A stretch of DNA of 64,000 nt from Pontibacter vulgaris (GCF_022758145.1 NZ_JAJVDH010000005.1:1-64000), one strand, 5' to 3'; numbered from the stretch's first letter, positions 42,876 through 52,172 are shown. Translations and numbers: made by a program. The notes: generated by a model not told the origin, from the sequence alone.

Positions 42876-44060
42876 ATGCTGAATAATTTAAGAGTTAGAG
42901 TGCGTCTGGAACCACACTCCGGCGACGTGGAAACTGCTGTGCGTGGCCTTGGCTGGGAGTGGTGTGTAGAAGATGGTTGCGCCAACTATGTGCCCGGCGA
43001 AGCAGTAGTGTTGAACGAGAATGACGCAGATAAACTGTTGGAGGCTGCCGATACACTCTATAATATGATGGTGCAGGCCGTGCCGGATGATCTGCCGGAT
43101 GCTTTCCTAAATGTGCTTGGTATTCCCCAAAACTTATGGCAACTGGTGCGACAATCATGGAACGACGACCGGCACTGGCACTTGTACGGCCGCTTCGATC
43201 TGGCTCAAACTCCTGAAGGGCCAAAACTGCTGGAATTTAACGCCGATACCGCGACATCTATACCTGAAACTGCTGTGGTACAATGGGCAAGCTTAGCTGC
43301 TGCCGGAAAACAAAATTCCAACCAATACTCGGGTTTATATGAGGCATTGGTAGAACAGTTCAGAACCTGGCGTATGATGAACAATGATCTGGCTCCGGCA
43401 TTATTGTTAACTTACCTAGGTGGCAGTGCAGAAGACGAAACTAACTGTGCCGTACTGGCGCAGGCTGCTACCGAAGCTGGTTTTGATGCACATCTTTGCC
43501 CCATTGATGAAGTAACTATCTCGACGCAGGGAGCGGAACGTGGCGTGTGGGCACAGATAGGGCAGGAGCAGTGGCAGCAGTTTCCGTTCCTGTTTAAGCT
43601 ATTGCCCTGGGAACAGATTGCCTGGGAAGAGCCAGAACTCTGCGAAAGCCTGACACAACTTGTTCGTAGCCGAAATGTAGTGGTTTCCAATCCGGCTTAT
43701 ACTTTACTGTTTCAGAGTAAAGGCATGCTAGCCTGGCTTTGGAAGGCTTACCCATACCACCCATTGCTTTTAGAAGCTGATCTGGAACCACTAATTGGCA
43801 AGTATATCCGCAAGCCATACTTCGGCAGGGAAGGGCAAAGTATAGAAGTAGTAGACAAAGTGCGCGTAACCAAACTGGAAGGCGAATACGACCAGCAACA
43901 GCAGGTATACCAGCGCTGGTGCGACCTGCCCGAGGACAACAAAGGCTATACTTACCAGGCAGGTGTTTTCTGGGCCGGCGAAGGTTGTGCCATCGGTTTC
44001 CGCCGCGAGAAGGGTATCATTACCAACCTGTCGCAGTTTGTGCCTCACTTAGTAGAGTAA
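42876..44060 (+). CDS. Glutathionylspermidine synthase-like ATP-grasp protein (YgiC/YjfC type)
   Basis: The 394-residue protein matches the synthetase half of glutathionylspermidine synthase: DDRHWHLYGRFDLAQ, LLEFNADTATSIPETA (metal-binding Glu and Asn), FKLLPWEQI, and KPYFGREGQSI near the end. YgiC-type proteins have the ATP-grasp fold but did not show glutathionylspermidine synthase activity where tested; they are thought to ligate another amine or peptide. The pairing with the lipoprotein gene 23 bases upstream suggests that the two work together. Confidence 0.85.
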   Translation: MLNNLRVRVRLEPHSGDVETAVRGLGWEWCVEDGCANYVPGEAVVLNENDADKLLEAADTLYNMMVQAVPDDLPDAFLNVLGIPQNLWQLVRQSWNDDRHWHLYGRFDLAQTPEGPKLLEFNADTATSIPETAVVQWASLAAAGKQNSNQYSGLYEALVEQFRTWRMMNNDLAPALLLTYLGGSAEDETNCAVLAQAATEAGFDAHLCPIDEVTISTQGAERGVWAQIGQEQWQQFPFLFKLLPWEQIAWEEPELCESLTQLVRSRNVVVSNPAYTLLFQSKGMLAWLWKAYPYHPLLLEADLEPLIGKYIRKPYFGREGQSIEVVDKVRVTKLEGEYDQQQQVYQRWCDLPEDNKGYTYQAGVFWAGEGCAIGFRREKGIITNLSQFVPHLVE

Positions 44061-44082
44061 TCAAAATTAGAAGAAGTATAAA

Positions 44083-44841
44083 ATGTCTATAGAATCAGAA
44101 GCAGATTTAATTGGGATTACAAAGGTTAGCGAAGTTGTGGCTGTTACGCTGAAGCAAATGCGGGAGCATGCAAAGTCGGGCATGTCAACTAAAGAACTAG
44201 ATGATTTTGGGTATGAGATCTTACGTTCTTATGGCGCAAAGTCAGCACCAAAGGTAACCTATAATTTCCCTGGTTATACGTGCATAAGCGTGAATAATGA
44301 AGCCGCCCATGGCATACCTTCTACTAAAACTGTGCTGAAGGAAGGGGATTTGGTAAATATTGATGTTTCAGCGGAATTAGGCGGTTACTTTGCAGATAAT
44401 GGTGGTTCTTTTGTGGTAGGCGAAGATATAAATGTTCTTAATAAACTTGTTAATGCTTCGACAAGCGCTTTATATAAGGCGCTGAAAGAGATAAAAGGCG
44501 GAGTAAGAATTTCAGATATAGGCAGAATAATTGAGACAGAAGCGAAAAAGAATGGCTATAAAGTAATCCGGAATCTGGTAGGGCATGGTGTGGGAAAGAG
44601 CCTACACGAAGCACCACATGAAATCCCCTGCTTTTACGACAAGTTTAATACACAGCGATTTAAGAAAAACAGTGTTGTAGCTGTAGAAACATTTATCTCT
44701 ACCAAAGGGAGCTATACCCGCGACAAGGGCGATGGCTGGACACTCTTGGCAGAGAAAGGTGGTTATGTAGCTCAACACGAGCATACTATACTCATTACAG
44801 ACAGCGAGCCTATTATACTTACCAAGGCTAATGGTACTTAA
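44083..44841 (+). CDS. map: Methionine aminopeptidase, type I
   Basis: The 252-residue enzyme removes N-terminal Met. The metal ligands of type I enzymes can be traced: VNIDVS and FADN (Asp, Asp), VGHGVG (His), AVETFI (Glu) and QHEHTI (Glu), along with the substrate His in NEAAHGIP. The GD(T/S) and EP positions of the usual motifs are changed to DN and ET, so this may be a divergent second copy beside the standard gene that Bacteroidota keep in the ribosomal-protein cluster. It precedes nuoH by 111 bases containing short repeats and a promoter. Confidence 0.88.
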   Translation: MSIESEADLIGITKVSEVVAVTLKQMREHAKSGMSTKELDDFGYEILRSYGAKSAPKVTYNFPGYTCISVNNEAAHGIPSTKTVLKEGDLVNIDVSAELGGYFADNGGSFVVGEDINVLNKLVNASTSALYKALKEIKGGVRISDIGRIIETEAKKNGYKVIRNLVGHGVGKSLHEAPHEIPCFYDKFNTQRFKKNSVVAVETFISTKGSYTRDKGDGWTLLAEKGGYVAQHEHTILITDSEPIILTKANGT

Positions 44842-44911
44842 CAAATCCTGCCAATCCATTAATCCCGCAAATCCTGATTCAGACATAATCTCTACATCTT
44901 CAAATTTCCAA
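44842..44911. repeat. Dispersed short repeats before nuoH
   Basis: CAAATCCTG occurs at 44842-44850 and 44868-44876. The 20 bases at 44888-44907 recur in inverted orientation at 50326-50345 with two mismatches. These look like spacer-dwelling repeats rather than genes. Confidence 0.65.
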
Positions 44912-44920
44912 ATTTAACCC

Positions 44921-44928
44921 TACCTTTG
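44921..44928 (+). promoter_or_regulatory. -7 promoter element of the nuoH-N operon
   Basis: TACCTTTG is an exact TAnnTTTG match, 24 bases before the nuoH ATG. No convincing TTG lies at the -33 distance. Confidence 0.6.
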
Positions 44929-44952
44929 CCCGGTAATAAACCATAACCGCCT

Positions 44953-46056
44953 ATGCTCGCTTTTGTGCTTACACTTGTGCTGTTGCTCTCGATAGTGATT
45001 GTGCTGGCGTATGCAGAGCGTAAAGTGGCGGCTTTTATGCAGGACAGGCTTGGGCCAACCGAAGCCGGTCCGTATGGTTCACTGCAATCGGTGTTGGATG
45101 TGCTGAAGCTGTTGCAGAAAGAAGACATTGTACCTGCTGCTGCCGATAAAAGCCTTTTCAAACTGGCGCCTATACTTATCTTCGCTGCTGTTTTCGCAGG
45201 TTTTGCCGTTATCCCTTTTACCCCTGATCTTGTGCCTGCGGGTATTGGCATTGGTGTTTTTTACCTGTTGGCAATTATCTCTTTAGATGTGGTTGGTCTG
45301 CTGATGGCGGGCTGGGGCTCTAATAACAAATATGCCATGCTGGGTGCTATGCGCTCGGTAGCGCAAATCGTTTCATATGAGATTCCGGCTGGCTTGGCTA
45401 TACTTTCTGCAGTAATGGTTTGCCAGTCCCTGGATTTCCAGGAAATAAGTTACCAGCAAGGCGCTTTAATGAATCAGTTTCCGGGACTGGAATACGAAAT
45501 GAACTGGCTATTCGGCATCGAAGCACTGGGCATTAACACCACAACTATAGGCGGCATCACAACCTGGAACATTTTCCGGGCTCCTATACTTTTAATTTCC
45601 TTCATTATATACTTTATCGCCTCGCTGGCCGAAAGCAACCGCGCACCTTTCGATATTCCGGAAGCGGAGTCGGAGTTAGTTGCTGGTTTTCACGTAGAAT
45701 ATTCAGGTTTTAGGTTTGCCGTGTTGTTCCTGGCAGAGTATAGCATGATGGTGCTGGTAAGTCTGGTGGCAGTTATACTTTTCCTGGGTAGCTGGAACAC
45801 GCCTTTACCAAACATTGGACCTGTTAGTTTAGCTTACTGGACCACTGGTACCGTTGGTGAAGTATCAAGTATACTTTGGGGCGGATTCTGGTTGCTGAGC
45901 AAAACGTTTGTACTGCTGTTCCTGCAACTACAAATACGCTGGACATACCCACGCCTGCGTGTAGACCAACTGATGCACCTATGCTGGAAAGTACTTACAC
46001 CAATTGCGTTAGGAGTAGTTCTGATAGCAGGCATCTGGCGACTTTTGATGATATGA
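44953..46056 (+). CDS. nuoH: NADH-quinone oxidoreductase subunit H
   Basis: The 367-residue membrane subunit of complex I has about eight to nine helices. Landmarks are AYAERKVAAFMQDRLGP after the first helix, the quinone-side loop AESNRAPFDIPEAESELVAGFHVEYSG, and the FLGSW helix. It lines the quinone chamber and the start of the proton path. It overlaps nuoI by four bases (ATGA). Subunits A-G are not in this window; the gene before it is map. Confidence 0.96.
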   Translation: MLAFVLTLVLLLSIVIVLAYAERKVAAFMQDRLGPTEAGPYGSLQSVLDVLKLLQKEDIVPAAADKSLFKLAPILIFAAVFAGFAVIPFTPDLVPAGIGIGVFYLLAIISLDVVGLLMAGWGSNNKYAMLGAMRSVAQIVSYEIPAGLAILSAVMVCQSLDFQEISYQQGALMNQFPGLEYEMNWLFGIEALGINTTTIGGITTWNIFRAPILLISFIIYFIASLAESNRAPFDIPEAESELVAGFHVEYSGFRFAVLFLAEYSMMVLVSLVAVILFLGSWNTPLPNIGPVSLAYWTTGTVGEVSSILWGGFWLLSKTFVLLFLQLQIRWTYPRLRVDQLMHLCWKVLTPIALGVVLIAGIWRLLMI

Positions 46057-46667
46057 GAACGACCGAGAGAAAAGCCATACAACATAAATCCGGATTCTGG
46101 GACGTGGTGAAGTCGCTGGTAAGTGGCCTGCGCCTGACATGGAAGCACTTTAAGAATGCCAATAACCGCCGTACCCCGGAGTATGTAACCGATAAAAATT
46201 ACTTTAACCAACCCGATGGACTGGTAACGCTGAAGTACCCATACGAAGCCATACCTGTTCCCGATAACGGCCGCTATCGCCTGCACAACGAGATAGACGA
46301 CTGTATTGTCTGCGACCTGTGCGCTAAAATTTGTCCTGTAAACTGCATAACTATAGAATCTGTAAAGGCTACGGAAGAGATCGGGGTAACATCAGACGGA
46401 ACCAAAAAACGCCTGTATGCGCCAGTATTTGATATCGATTTAGCTAAGTGCTGCTACTGCGGCCTCTGCACCACTGTCTGCCCAACCGACTGCCTGACTA
46501 TGACCCCAGTGTACGATTTCGCGGAAGTAGATATCAAGAACATGATCTACCACTTCACGGATCTGTCGCCGGAGCAAGCTGAGGAGAAAAAGCAACTCCT
46601 GGCAAAACAGCAGGAAGAAATGGCCGCAGCAAAAGCAGCAGCGTTGGCAGCAAGAAAGCAGGGGTAA
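46053..46667 (+). CDS. nuoI: NADH-quinone oxidoreductase subunit I
   Basis: From ATG 46053 the protein is 204 residues. Two 4Fe-4S motifs, CIVCDLCAKICPVNC and CCYCGLCTTVCPTDC, carry electrons to the terminal N2 cluster near the quinone. An N-terminal amphipathic region anchors it to NuoH. The C-terminal 30 residues are an Ala/Gln/Lys/Glu helix longer than in E. coli (180 residues in total there). Longer upstream reading would overlap nuoH and is not family-like. Confidence 0.96.
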   Translation: MRTTERKAIQHKSGFWDVVKSLVSGLRLTWKHFKNANNRRTPEYVTDKNYFNQPDGLVTLKYPYEAIPVPDNGRYRLHNEIDDCIVCDLCAKICPVNCITIESVKATEEIGVTSDGTKKRLYAPVFDIDLAKCCYCGLCTTVCPTDCLTMTPVYDFAEVDIKNMIYHFTDLSPEQAEEKKQLLAKQQEEMAAAKAAALAARKQG

Positions 46668-46754
46668 TTGCTGAATTGTTAAAATGTGCTATTTCAAGGA
46701 TCTTCTTCGCTTCGGAAGTGCAAAGATCTTTGAGAAACTTAGGCTTAAACGAAT

Positions 46755-47204
46755 ATGAAGGACTTGTATAGCAAATATAAAGGTGCGTTGCATGCTTCCT
46801 TGCTTTATTTGATTGGTTTTGGCCTAGCAGCAGTTGCTTATTTTAGTTTTAATGAAGCTTACACTCATGGCCCGGGACTTTCTCACATTATTGTCATTAT
46901 TACAGTCTTAATCGGATTGTTTAAACTGATACCCAATGTATTTAAATACATAACAAAGTCTCCAGATCAACTTTCAAAAGGTGCATTCATGGTGCATGGT
47001 ATTGTAGCAGGTGGCTTACTTTTATGGTTTTTGATTCTTTATTATGAAATCAGAAATCCAAAAGATGATATAGTAGTTCGTGGGGAGTATCTAATTACTT
47101 CAGGAGATACCATTATTATTGCAGATGAAAATGGAGATACTTCCTATCTAAGAATAGGAGATAAAACCATAATTGATAAACAAGGCATCGACTCAATTAA
47201 ATAA
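46755..47204 (+). CDS. Unknown membrane protein inserted in the nuo operon
   Basis: This 149-residue protein has three to four membrane helices (about 13-33, 42-60, 77-100) and a hydrophilic C-terminal third made of beta-like repeats (DDIVVRGEYLITSGDTIIIADENGD). I recognise no family. It sits between nuoI and nuoJ, where complex I operons normally have nothing. Its bases are visibly more AT-rich than the nuo genes and it has no TATACTT/AAGTATA heptamer, unlike most genes nearby, so it looks acquired. Its stop lies one base before the nuoJ start, so it is read with the operon. Either a passenger or a lineage-specific accessory protein. Confidence 0.65.
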   Translation: MKDLYSKYKGALHASLLYLIGFGLAAVAYFSFNEAYTHGPGLSHIIVIITVLIGLFKLIPNVFKYITKSPDQLSKGAFMVHGIVAGGLLLWFLILYYEIRNPKDDIVVRGEYLITSGDTIIIADENGDTSYLRIGDKTIIDKQGIDSIK

Positions 47205-47205
47205 A

Positions 47206-47718
47206 ATGCTTTTCTACATCTTCGCCATACTTGCCATAGTTTCGGGAGCCTACATGGTGCTTACGCGCAACCTGCTGTATGCCGGTTTTTCGTTGTTGAT
47301 AGTATTGTTAAGTATAGCTGGCATTTACGTGTTGCTTTTTGCTGATTTTATAGCTGTTACCCAACTGATGGTGTATGTAGGTGGTGTACTAGTGCTTATA
47401 CTTTTCGGTATCATGCTGAGCAGTCGGGTGCACGATAAATCGGTGCTGTCGGAAAACGTGAACACAGTTTGGGGTACACTGATAGCCGGACTTATAGTTG
47501 TGGGACTAAGTTATTCTATACTGAAAGCCAACATCAGCTCACTGCCCTGGTTACAAACAACAGAGTTAAATGTATTGGGTGACCAGAAAAGCACAGTGCA
47601 AACTATAGGTATAAAACTGATGACGGATTTTGTGTTGCCTTTCGAAATCGCTTCGTTGCTATTGCTGATTGCCCTGATGGGAGCCGCCTACATTGCCACC
47701 GACAAACAGAAAGTATAG
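47206..47718 (+). CDS. nuoJ: NADH-quinone oxidoreductase subunit J
   Basis: From ATG 47206 the subunit is 170 residues with five membrane helices: AIVSGAYMVLTRNLLYAGFSLLIVLLSIAGIYVLL and TQLMVYVGGVLVLILFGIML are the conserved helices 2 and 3, the latter containing the pi-bulge segment that moves during proton pumping. An upstream in-frame ATG at 47173 lies inside the preceding gene. It is followed by nuoK after two bases. Confidence 0.95.
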   Translation: MLFYIFAILAIVSGAYMVLTRNLLYAGFSLLIVLLSIAGIYVLLFADFIAVTQLMVYVGGVLVLILFGIMLSSRVHDKSVLSENVNTVWGTLIAGLIVVGLSYSILKANISSLPWLQTTELNVLGDQKSTVQTIGIKLMTDFVLPFEIASLLLLIALMGAAYIATDKQKV

Positions 47719-47720
47719 CT

Positions 47721-48029
47721 ATGCCACAGATTCCTTTAGAACATATTCTACTTCTGAGTGCTGTACTTTTCAGCCTGGGAATACTGGCTGTTATCACCAA
47801 ACGCCACGCGGTGGTAGTGCTAATGGGCATTGAACTGATCTTTAATGCTGCCAACCTGAACCTGGTCGCGTTTAGCCGCCATGATCCGCAACTGTTGCAG
47901 GGCCAGATGTTTTCGCTTTTCGTAATTGTGATTGCCGCCGCTGAGGCTGCCGTTGCCCTGGCTATAGTTTTACGCGTGTACCAGCATTTTAAAACTGCTA
48001 ACCTTAGCGAAATTGCAACGCAAGACTAA
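47721..48029 (+). CDS. nuoK: NADH-quinone oxidoreductase subunit K
   Basis: The 102-residue subunit has three helices with the conserved buried Glu residues: GIELIFNAANLNLVAF in helix 2 and AAAEAAVALAIVLRVY in helix 3. These carry protons between NuoJ and the antiporter-like subunits. Length matches E. coli (100). Confidence 0.95.
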   Translation: MPQIPLEHILLLSAVLFSLGILAVITKRHAVVVLMGIELIFNAANLNLVAFSRHDPQLLQGQMFSLFVIVIAAAEAAVALAIVLRVYQHFKTANLSEIATQD

Positions 48030-48075
48030 AGCCCGTTTACTGTAAACTATAAGTATAAAATTAAGCTAATATAGC

Positions 48076-48083
48076 TAACTTTG
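48076..48083 (+). promoter_or_regulatory. -7 promoter element upstream of nuoL
   Basis: TAACTTTG is an exact TAnnTTTG match, 39 bases before the nuoL start, in a 92-base gap inside the operon. It suggests an internal promoter for nuoL-nuoM-nuoN. Confidence 0.5.
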
Positions 48084-48121
48084 GCAGCCCGAAAGGCACA
48101 AACTGAAACTATAAACCTGAC

Positions 48122-50293
48122 TTGGAGCTCACTGAACTTCTGAAGCCGCTGGCTGGCACGCCCCAAACCACTACCGCGCTGGTAGTGCTGTTGCTGCCGC
48201 TACTGGCTTTTTTTGTGCTCTTTTGTTTTGGTAAGCGTCTGCCGCGCCGAGGCGACTGGTTGGCAATTGGTATCTCAGCGGCCACTTTTATACTTTCAGT
48301 TTACCTCTTCACCCAAACCTGGAACACCGCTACTTATCACACGCGAACCGTCTGGTTTAGCCTACCATCAAGTATAGTTTCTGATTTTACAGCGGGTATT
48401 CTGCTGGATAACCTGACCGTGCTGATGCTGGTAATTGTCACGTTTATCTCTACGCTGGTGCAGCTGTTCTCGGTAGGGTACATGCACGGCGATACAGGCT
48501 ACCATCGTTATTTTGCTTACCTGGGGCTGTTTACGTTCAGTATGCTGGGTATTGTGCTGGTAGATAACTTACTGCTGCTGTTCATGTTTTGGGAACTGGT
48601 GGGACTTTCATCGTACCTGCTCATTGGTTTCTGGTTTGAGCGGCCGGCAGCTGTGGCCGCTAACAAAAAAGCTTTCCTGGTGAACAGGGTAGGGGATATT
48701 GGGTTGTTGCTTGGCCTGTTTGCCTTTTATACTTACTTCCGCACTTTCGACCTTGAAACGCTTCGTACACTCATAAGTGCCGGCAACTGGTCAGACAATA
48801 GCTTTATACTTGACTATACTTTAAATGGGGAGCTGTGGCAACTGGAGCTAAGTGCGTTGCTGCTTACTTTGGCTGGCTTGGGCTTGTTTATGGGTTGCGT
48901 GGGTAAGTCAGCTCAATTCCCGTTGCAGATCTGGTTACCAGATGCCATGCAGGGGCCGACCCCGGTTTCGTCGTTGATACATGCGGCGACCATGGTGGCA
49001 GCTGGTGTATACTTGCTGGCGCGTTGCTACGCATTTTTTACTCCTGATGCACTTACCGTTATTGCTATAGTTGGTGCCATTACCGCCTTAGTTGGTGCGC
49101 TGGCCGCCCTGAACCAATATGATATAAAAGCAGTTCTAGCCTTTTCTACCATTTCTCAGTTGGGGTATATGGTTATGGGAATGGGTACTGGCGCGTACGA
49201 TGCGTCGCTTTTCCACCTGACCACACACGCGTTCTTCAAGGCAGCGCTGTTTCTAAATTCAGGTATTATCATTCATGCCATGCACCATGGGCTGCACCAT
49301 GCACACCTGGAGAACATCGATCCGCAGGACATCCGAAACATGGGCGGGCTCCGCAAAACTATGCCGCTTACATTTTATACTTACTTACTGGCTACGGCTG
49401 CGCTGGCTGGCATTCCGCTTACATCAGGCTTCCTTTCCAAAGACGCTATACTTTCAGTAAGTTGGGCCTGGGCACAAACGATGAGCGCGAATGGCAACCT
49501 GTTATACTTTATAGTTCCGGTTACAGGCTTTTTAGTAGTAGTGCTGACAGCTTATTACATGACACGCCACATGTGGTTCATGTTCTTTGGCAGTTTCCGG
49601 GCTCCTTTTGATGTGCAACAGATTCGCTTCTCCCCGAAGCTGGAAACAGGGCGTGTCATGCTCGTGCCCGTCGTTATACTTGCTATCCTTTCGCTGGGTA
49701 TTTTCTTCTCCTTAAATCCGCTGAGTTTTAAGGGTAGCTGGGTCGTAGAGGGAATAAGTTTGAAAAGTTTGTCGCTTACCCTGCTTGCCCAAAAACTGGT
49801 GCAGACTGTAACGATACAAGACGACGCGAACCATTTGCCCCACATTGTAATTGGAGTTACTTCCGCATTGTTGGCGGCTTTTGGTATAGCAGTAGCACTT
49901 ATAAAATACAACCGGAAAACAAGTGAACAACTAGTAAGCGAACAGCCCAACAGCACCTTCGTCCGACTGAGCTTCAATCATTTTTACCTGGATACTTTCT
50001 TCCATATCACATTTGTAAAGCCAGCGCTCTGGATGGCGACTACGCTTTACCGTGTAGATAAGCGCGTCATTGATTTTACCCTGAACTATGGCAGCAAGTG
50101 GCTGGTGGTGCTCTCTAAAATGGTGGGCTGGTTTGACAGGCTGGTAGTAGATGGGCTAGTGTGGCTGGTGGGAGCGCTTTCGAAAGTATTCGGTATGCTG
50201 GGCCGCAACCTACAGAATGGCAAAGTGCAGAGTTATTATGCCTATTCACTTTTCGGATTTATTTTGATAATACTATATATCGTCCTGTTTTAA
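48122..50293 (+). CDS. nuoL: NADH-quinone oxidoreductase subunit L
   Basis: The 723-residue antiporter-like proton pump subunit has 14 core helices, the lateral amphipathic helix and a final anchoring helix (FGFILIILYIVLF). Conserved charged residues are visible in LLFMFWELVGLSSYLLIGFW, the Lys in GCVGKSAQFPLQIWLPDAMQGPTPVSSLIHAATMV, and HLTTHAFFKAALFLNSG. It is about 110 residues longer than in E. coli, mostly in the region between the antiporter core and the last helix. The start is TTG. Confidence 0.96.
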   Translation: MELTELLKPLAGTPQTTTALVVLLLPLLAFFVLFCFGKRLPRRGDWLAIGISAATFILSVYLFTQTWNTATYHTRTVWFSLPSSIVSDFTAGILLDNLTVLMLVIVTFISTLVQLFSVGYMHGDTGYHRYFAYLGLFTFSMLGIVLVDNLLLLFMFWELVGLSSYLLIGFWFERPAAVAANKKAFLVNRVGDIGLLLGLFAFYTYFRTFDLETLRTLISAGNWSDNSFILDYTLNGELWQLELSALLLTLAGLGLFMGCVGKSAQFPLQIWLPDAMQGPTPVSSLIHAATMVAAGVYLLARCYAFFTPDALTVIAIVGAITALVGALAALNQYDIKAVLAFSTISQLGYMVMGMGTGAYDASLFHLTTHAFFKAALFLNSGIIIHAMHHGLHHAHLENIDPQDIRNMGGLRKTMPLTFYTYLLATAALAGIPLTSGFLSKDAILSVSWAWAQTMSANGNLLYFIVPVTGFLVVVLTAYYMTRHMWFMFFGSFRAPFDVQQIRFSPKLETGRVMLVPVVILAILSLGIFFSLNPLSFKGSWVVEGISLKSLSLTLLAQKLVQTVTIQDDANHLPHIVIGVTSALLAAFGIAVALIKYNRKTSEQLVSEQPNSTFVRLSFNHFYLDTFFHITFVKPALWMATTLYRVDKRVIDFTLNYGSKWLVVLSKMVGWFDRLVVDGLVWLVGALSKVFGMLGRNLQNGKVQSYYAYSLFGFILIILYIVLF

Positions 50294-50325
50294 AGTATCT
50301 TTGAGTTGAAGATTTGGAGATGAGA

Positions 50326-50345
50326 AAATTTGAAAATGTGGAGAT
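50326..50345 (+). repeat. Dispersed 20-mer, second copy
   Basis: These 20 bases match the reverse complement of 44888-44907 with two mismatches. The spacer around it (50294-50426) also repeats AACTCGTAACTC-like units just before the nuoM start. Confidence 0.6.
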
Positions 50346-50426
50346 AAACCAACATGATCTTAATGCTTGTCAGCCCAAAGCAACTAAAGTAAAAACTCGT
50401 AACTCATAACTCAGAATTCGTAACTC

Positions 50427-52172
50427 TTGACTGATTTCATACTTAGTAGCCTGATATTTACACCTTTGCTGGCAGCGCTTGTAGTGTTGCTACTGCCTGC
50501 GCGATTGCAAAAACCGATGAAGGCGGTAGCCTTAGCTGGTGCGTTGGTGCAAATGGTGCTGGCTATACTTTTATACTTCCGCTTCGATGGTGCAGCCGCT
50601 GCCAACGGGCAACAAGGCTACCAGTTTGTAGAGAAACTGAACTGGATCGGATTTTCGCTGGGTAGCCTTGGCCGGTTCCAGATCGATTATTTTGTTGGTG
50701 TGGATGGTATTAGTATCAGTATGGTGCTGCTCACGGGCATTATCGGTGTCATTGGCGTCATTTCTTCCTGGACGATCAAAAAAAACGTAAAGGGCTATTT
50801 CCTGCTCTACCTGTTGCTTCTTACCAGCATAATGGGATGTTTTCTGGCGCTGGACTTCTTCCTGTTCTACCTGTTCTTCGAGTTCATGCTCCTGCCAATG
50901 TACTTCCTGATCGGTATCTGGGGTGGCCCGAAACGCGAATATGCCGCTATCAAGTTCTTCATTTATACCTTGGTTGGTTCGCTATTTATCTTGATCGTGA
51001 TGATCGGGCTTTATACTTCGGTAATTGATCCGGCGGCGACTGCAGCGCAGCTTGATATGTTGCAGCAGGGTGGCGCAAACCCGAACGTGATCTTGCAGGT
51101 ACAGCAACTGTTGCAACAAAACGTGATCGAGCGAGCCGACATTGTACGCACGTTCAGTATTCCAGCCATGATGGAGCCTGCCAACTTTATACCCGGTAGT
51201 TTGCTGCATGTATTGTCGGGAACGGTGCTGTGGGATCTGCCAATTCGCTTTATCGCCTTCTTATTACTCTTTGCCGGTTTTGCTATTAAAGTGCCTTCGG
51301 TGCCGGTGCATACCTGGTTGCCAGATGCACACGTAGAGGCCCCTACGCCAATCTCTGTTCTACTGGCTGCTATACTTTTAAAAGTAGGTGGCTATGGTTT
51401 GATACGTATCGTGTACCCGATTTTCCCAGATGCAGGTGCTTATTTTGCTGTGCTGGTAGGTGGATTAGGAGTGCTTTCGATCATCTATGGCGCCCTTTGC
51501 GCGCTGGCCATGAACGACCTGAAAAAGCTCATCGCCTACTCTTCGGTATCGCATATGGGCTTTGTGCTGTTGGGGCTGGCTTCGCTTACGTCAGAAGGGG
51601 TGAACGGTGCTATCTACATGATGTTCAGCCATGGTATTATTTCAGCTATGCTTTTCCTGGTGGTGGGTGTTATCTACGACCGCGCCCACGACCGCATGAT
51701 CCTAAACTTCCGTGGATTAGCCAAGCGCATGCCAGCCTATACTACGTTTGTGGTAATCGCTTTCTTTGCCTCGCTGGGCTTGCCAGGTTTCTCTGGCTTT
51801 ATAGCTGAGTTGCTGGTACTGGTAGGTGGTTTCAGTTCTCCGGATATAACAGGCTTATTGCCGCGCTGGTTAACTATAGTTGCTGTGTTTGGATTATTAC
51901 TGGCGGCTGCTTATTACCTGTGGGCCTTACAACGCATGTTCTTCGGTAAATACTGGATATTCCCGGAACTACGCGAAAAAGCTATACTTACTGACCTTAA
52001 CACTAGAGAATACCTGATGTTAGTGCCACTGGCTATACTTGCCTTGTTATTCGGAATTTTCCCGCACCTGTTGCTAGATAAGATCGGTATGGCGGCGCAG
52101 GGCTTTACAGAACTGGTGCTTAAAAATGGCCATGAACAGCTGAACATGGTATTGTCTACGATCATTAAGTAA
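50427..52172 (+). CDS. nuoM: NADH-quinone oxidoreductase subunit M
   Basis: The 581-residue antiporter-like subunit has 14 helices. Landmarks: FYLFFEFMLLPMYFLIGIWGG with the key Glu, FAIKVPSVPVHTWLPDAHVEAPTPISVLLAAILLKVGGYGLIRI with pump lysines, and LIAYSSVSHMGFVLLGL. A Gln/Ala-rich insert around residues 195-260, including LQVQQLLQQNV, is longer than in E. coli (509 residues in total). The start is TTG. Confidence 0.96.
   Translation: MTDFILSSLIFTPLLAALVVLLLPARLQKPMKAVALAGALVQMVLAILLYFRFDGAAAANGQQGYQFVEKLNWIGFSLGSLGRFQIDYFVGVDGISISMVLLTGIIGVIGVISSWTIKKNVKGYFLLYLLLLTSIMGCFLALDFFLFYLFFEFMLLPMYFLIGIWGGPKREYAAIKFFIYTLVGSLFILIVMIGLYTSVIDPAATAAQLDMLQQGGANPNVILQVQQLLQQNVIERADIVRTFSIPAMMEPANFIPGSLLHVLSGTVLWDLPIRFIAFLLLFAGFAIKVPSVPVHTWLPDAHVEAPTPISVLLAAILLKVGGYGLIRIVYPIFPDAGAYFAVLVGGLGVLSIIYGALCALAMNDLKKLIAYSSVSHMGFVLLGLASLTSEGVNGAIYMMFSHGIISAMLFLVVGVIYDRAHDRMILNFRGLAKRMPAYTTFVVIAFFASLGLPGFSGFIAELLVLVGGFSSPDITGLLPRWLTIVAVFGLLLAAAYYLWALQRMFFGKYWIFPELREKAILTDLNTREYLMLVPLAILALLFGIFPHLLLDKIGMAAQGFTELVLKNGHEQLNMVLSTIIK

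Noticed and set aside
46668..46754. AAGATCTT-containing inverted repeat before the unknown nuo-operon gene
   Set aside because: Arms are short and interrupted and there is no T-run, so I do not call a terminator or attachment site.
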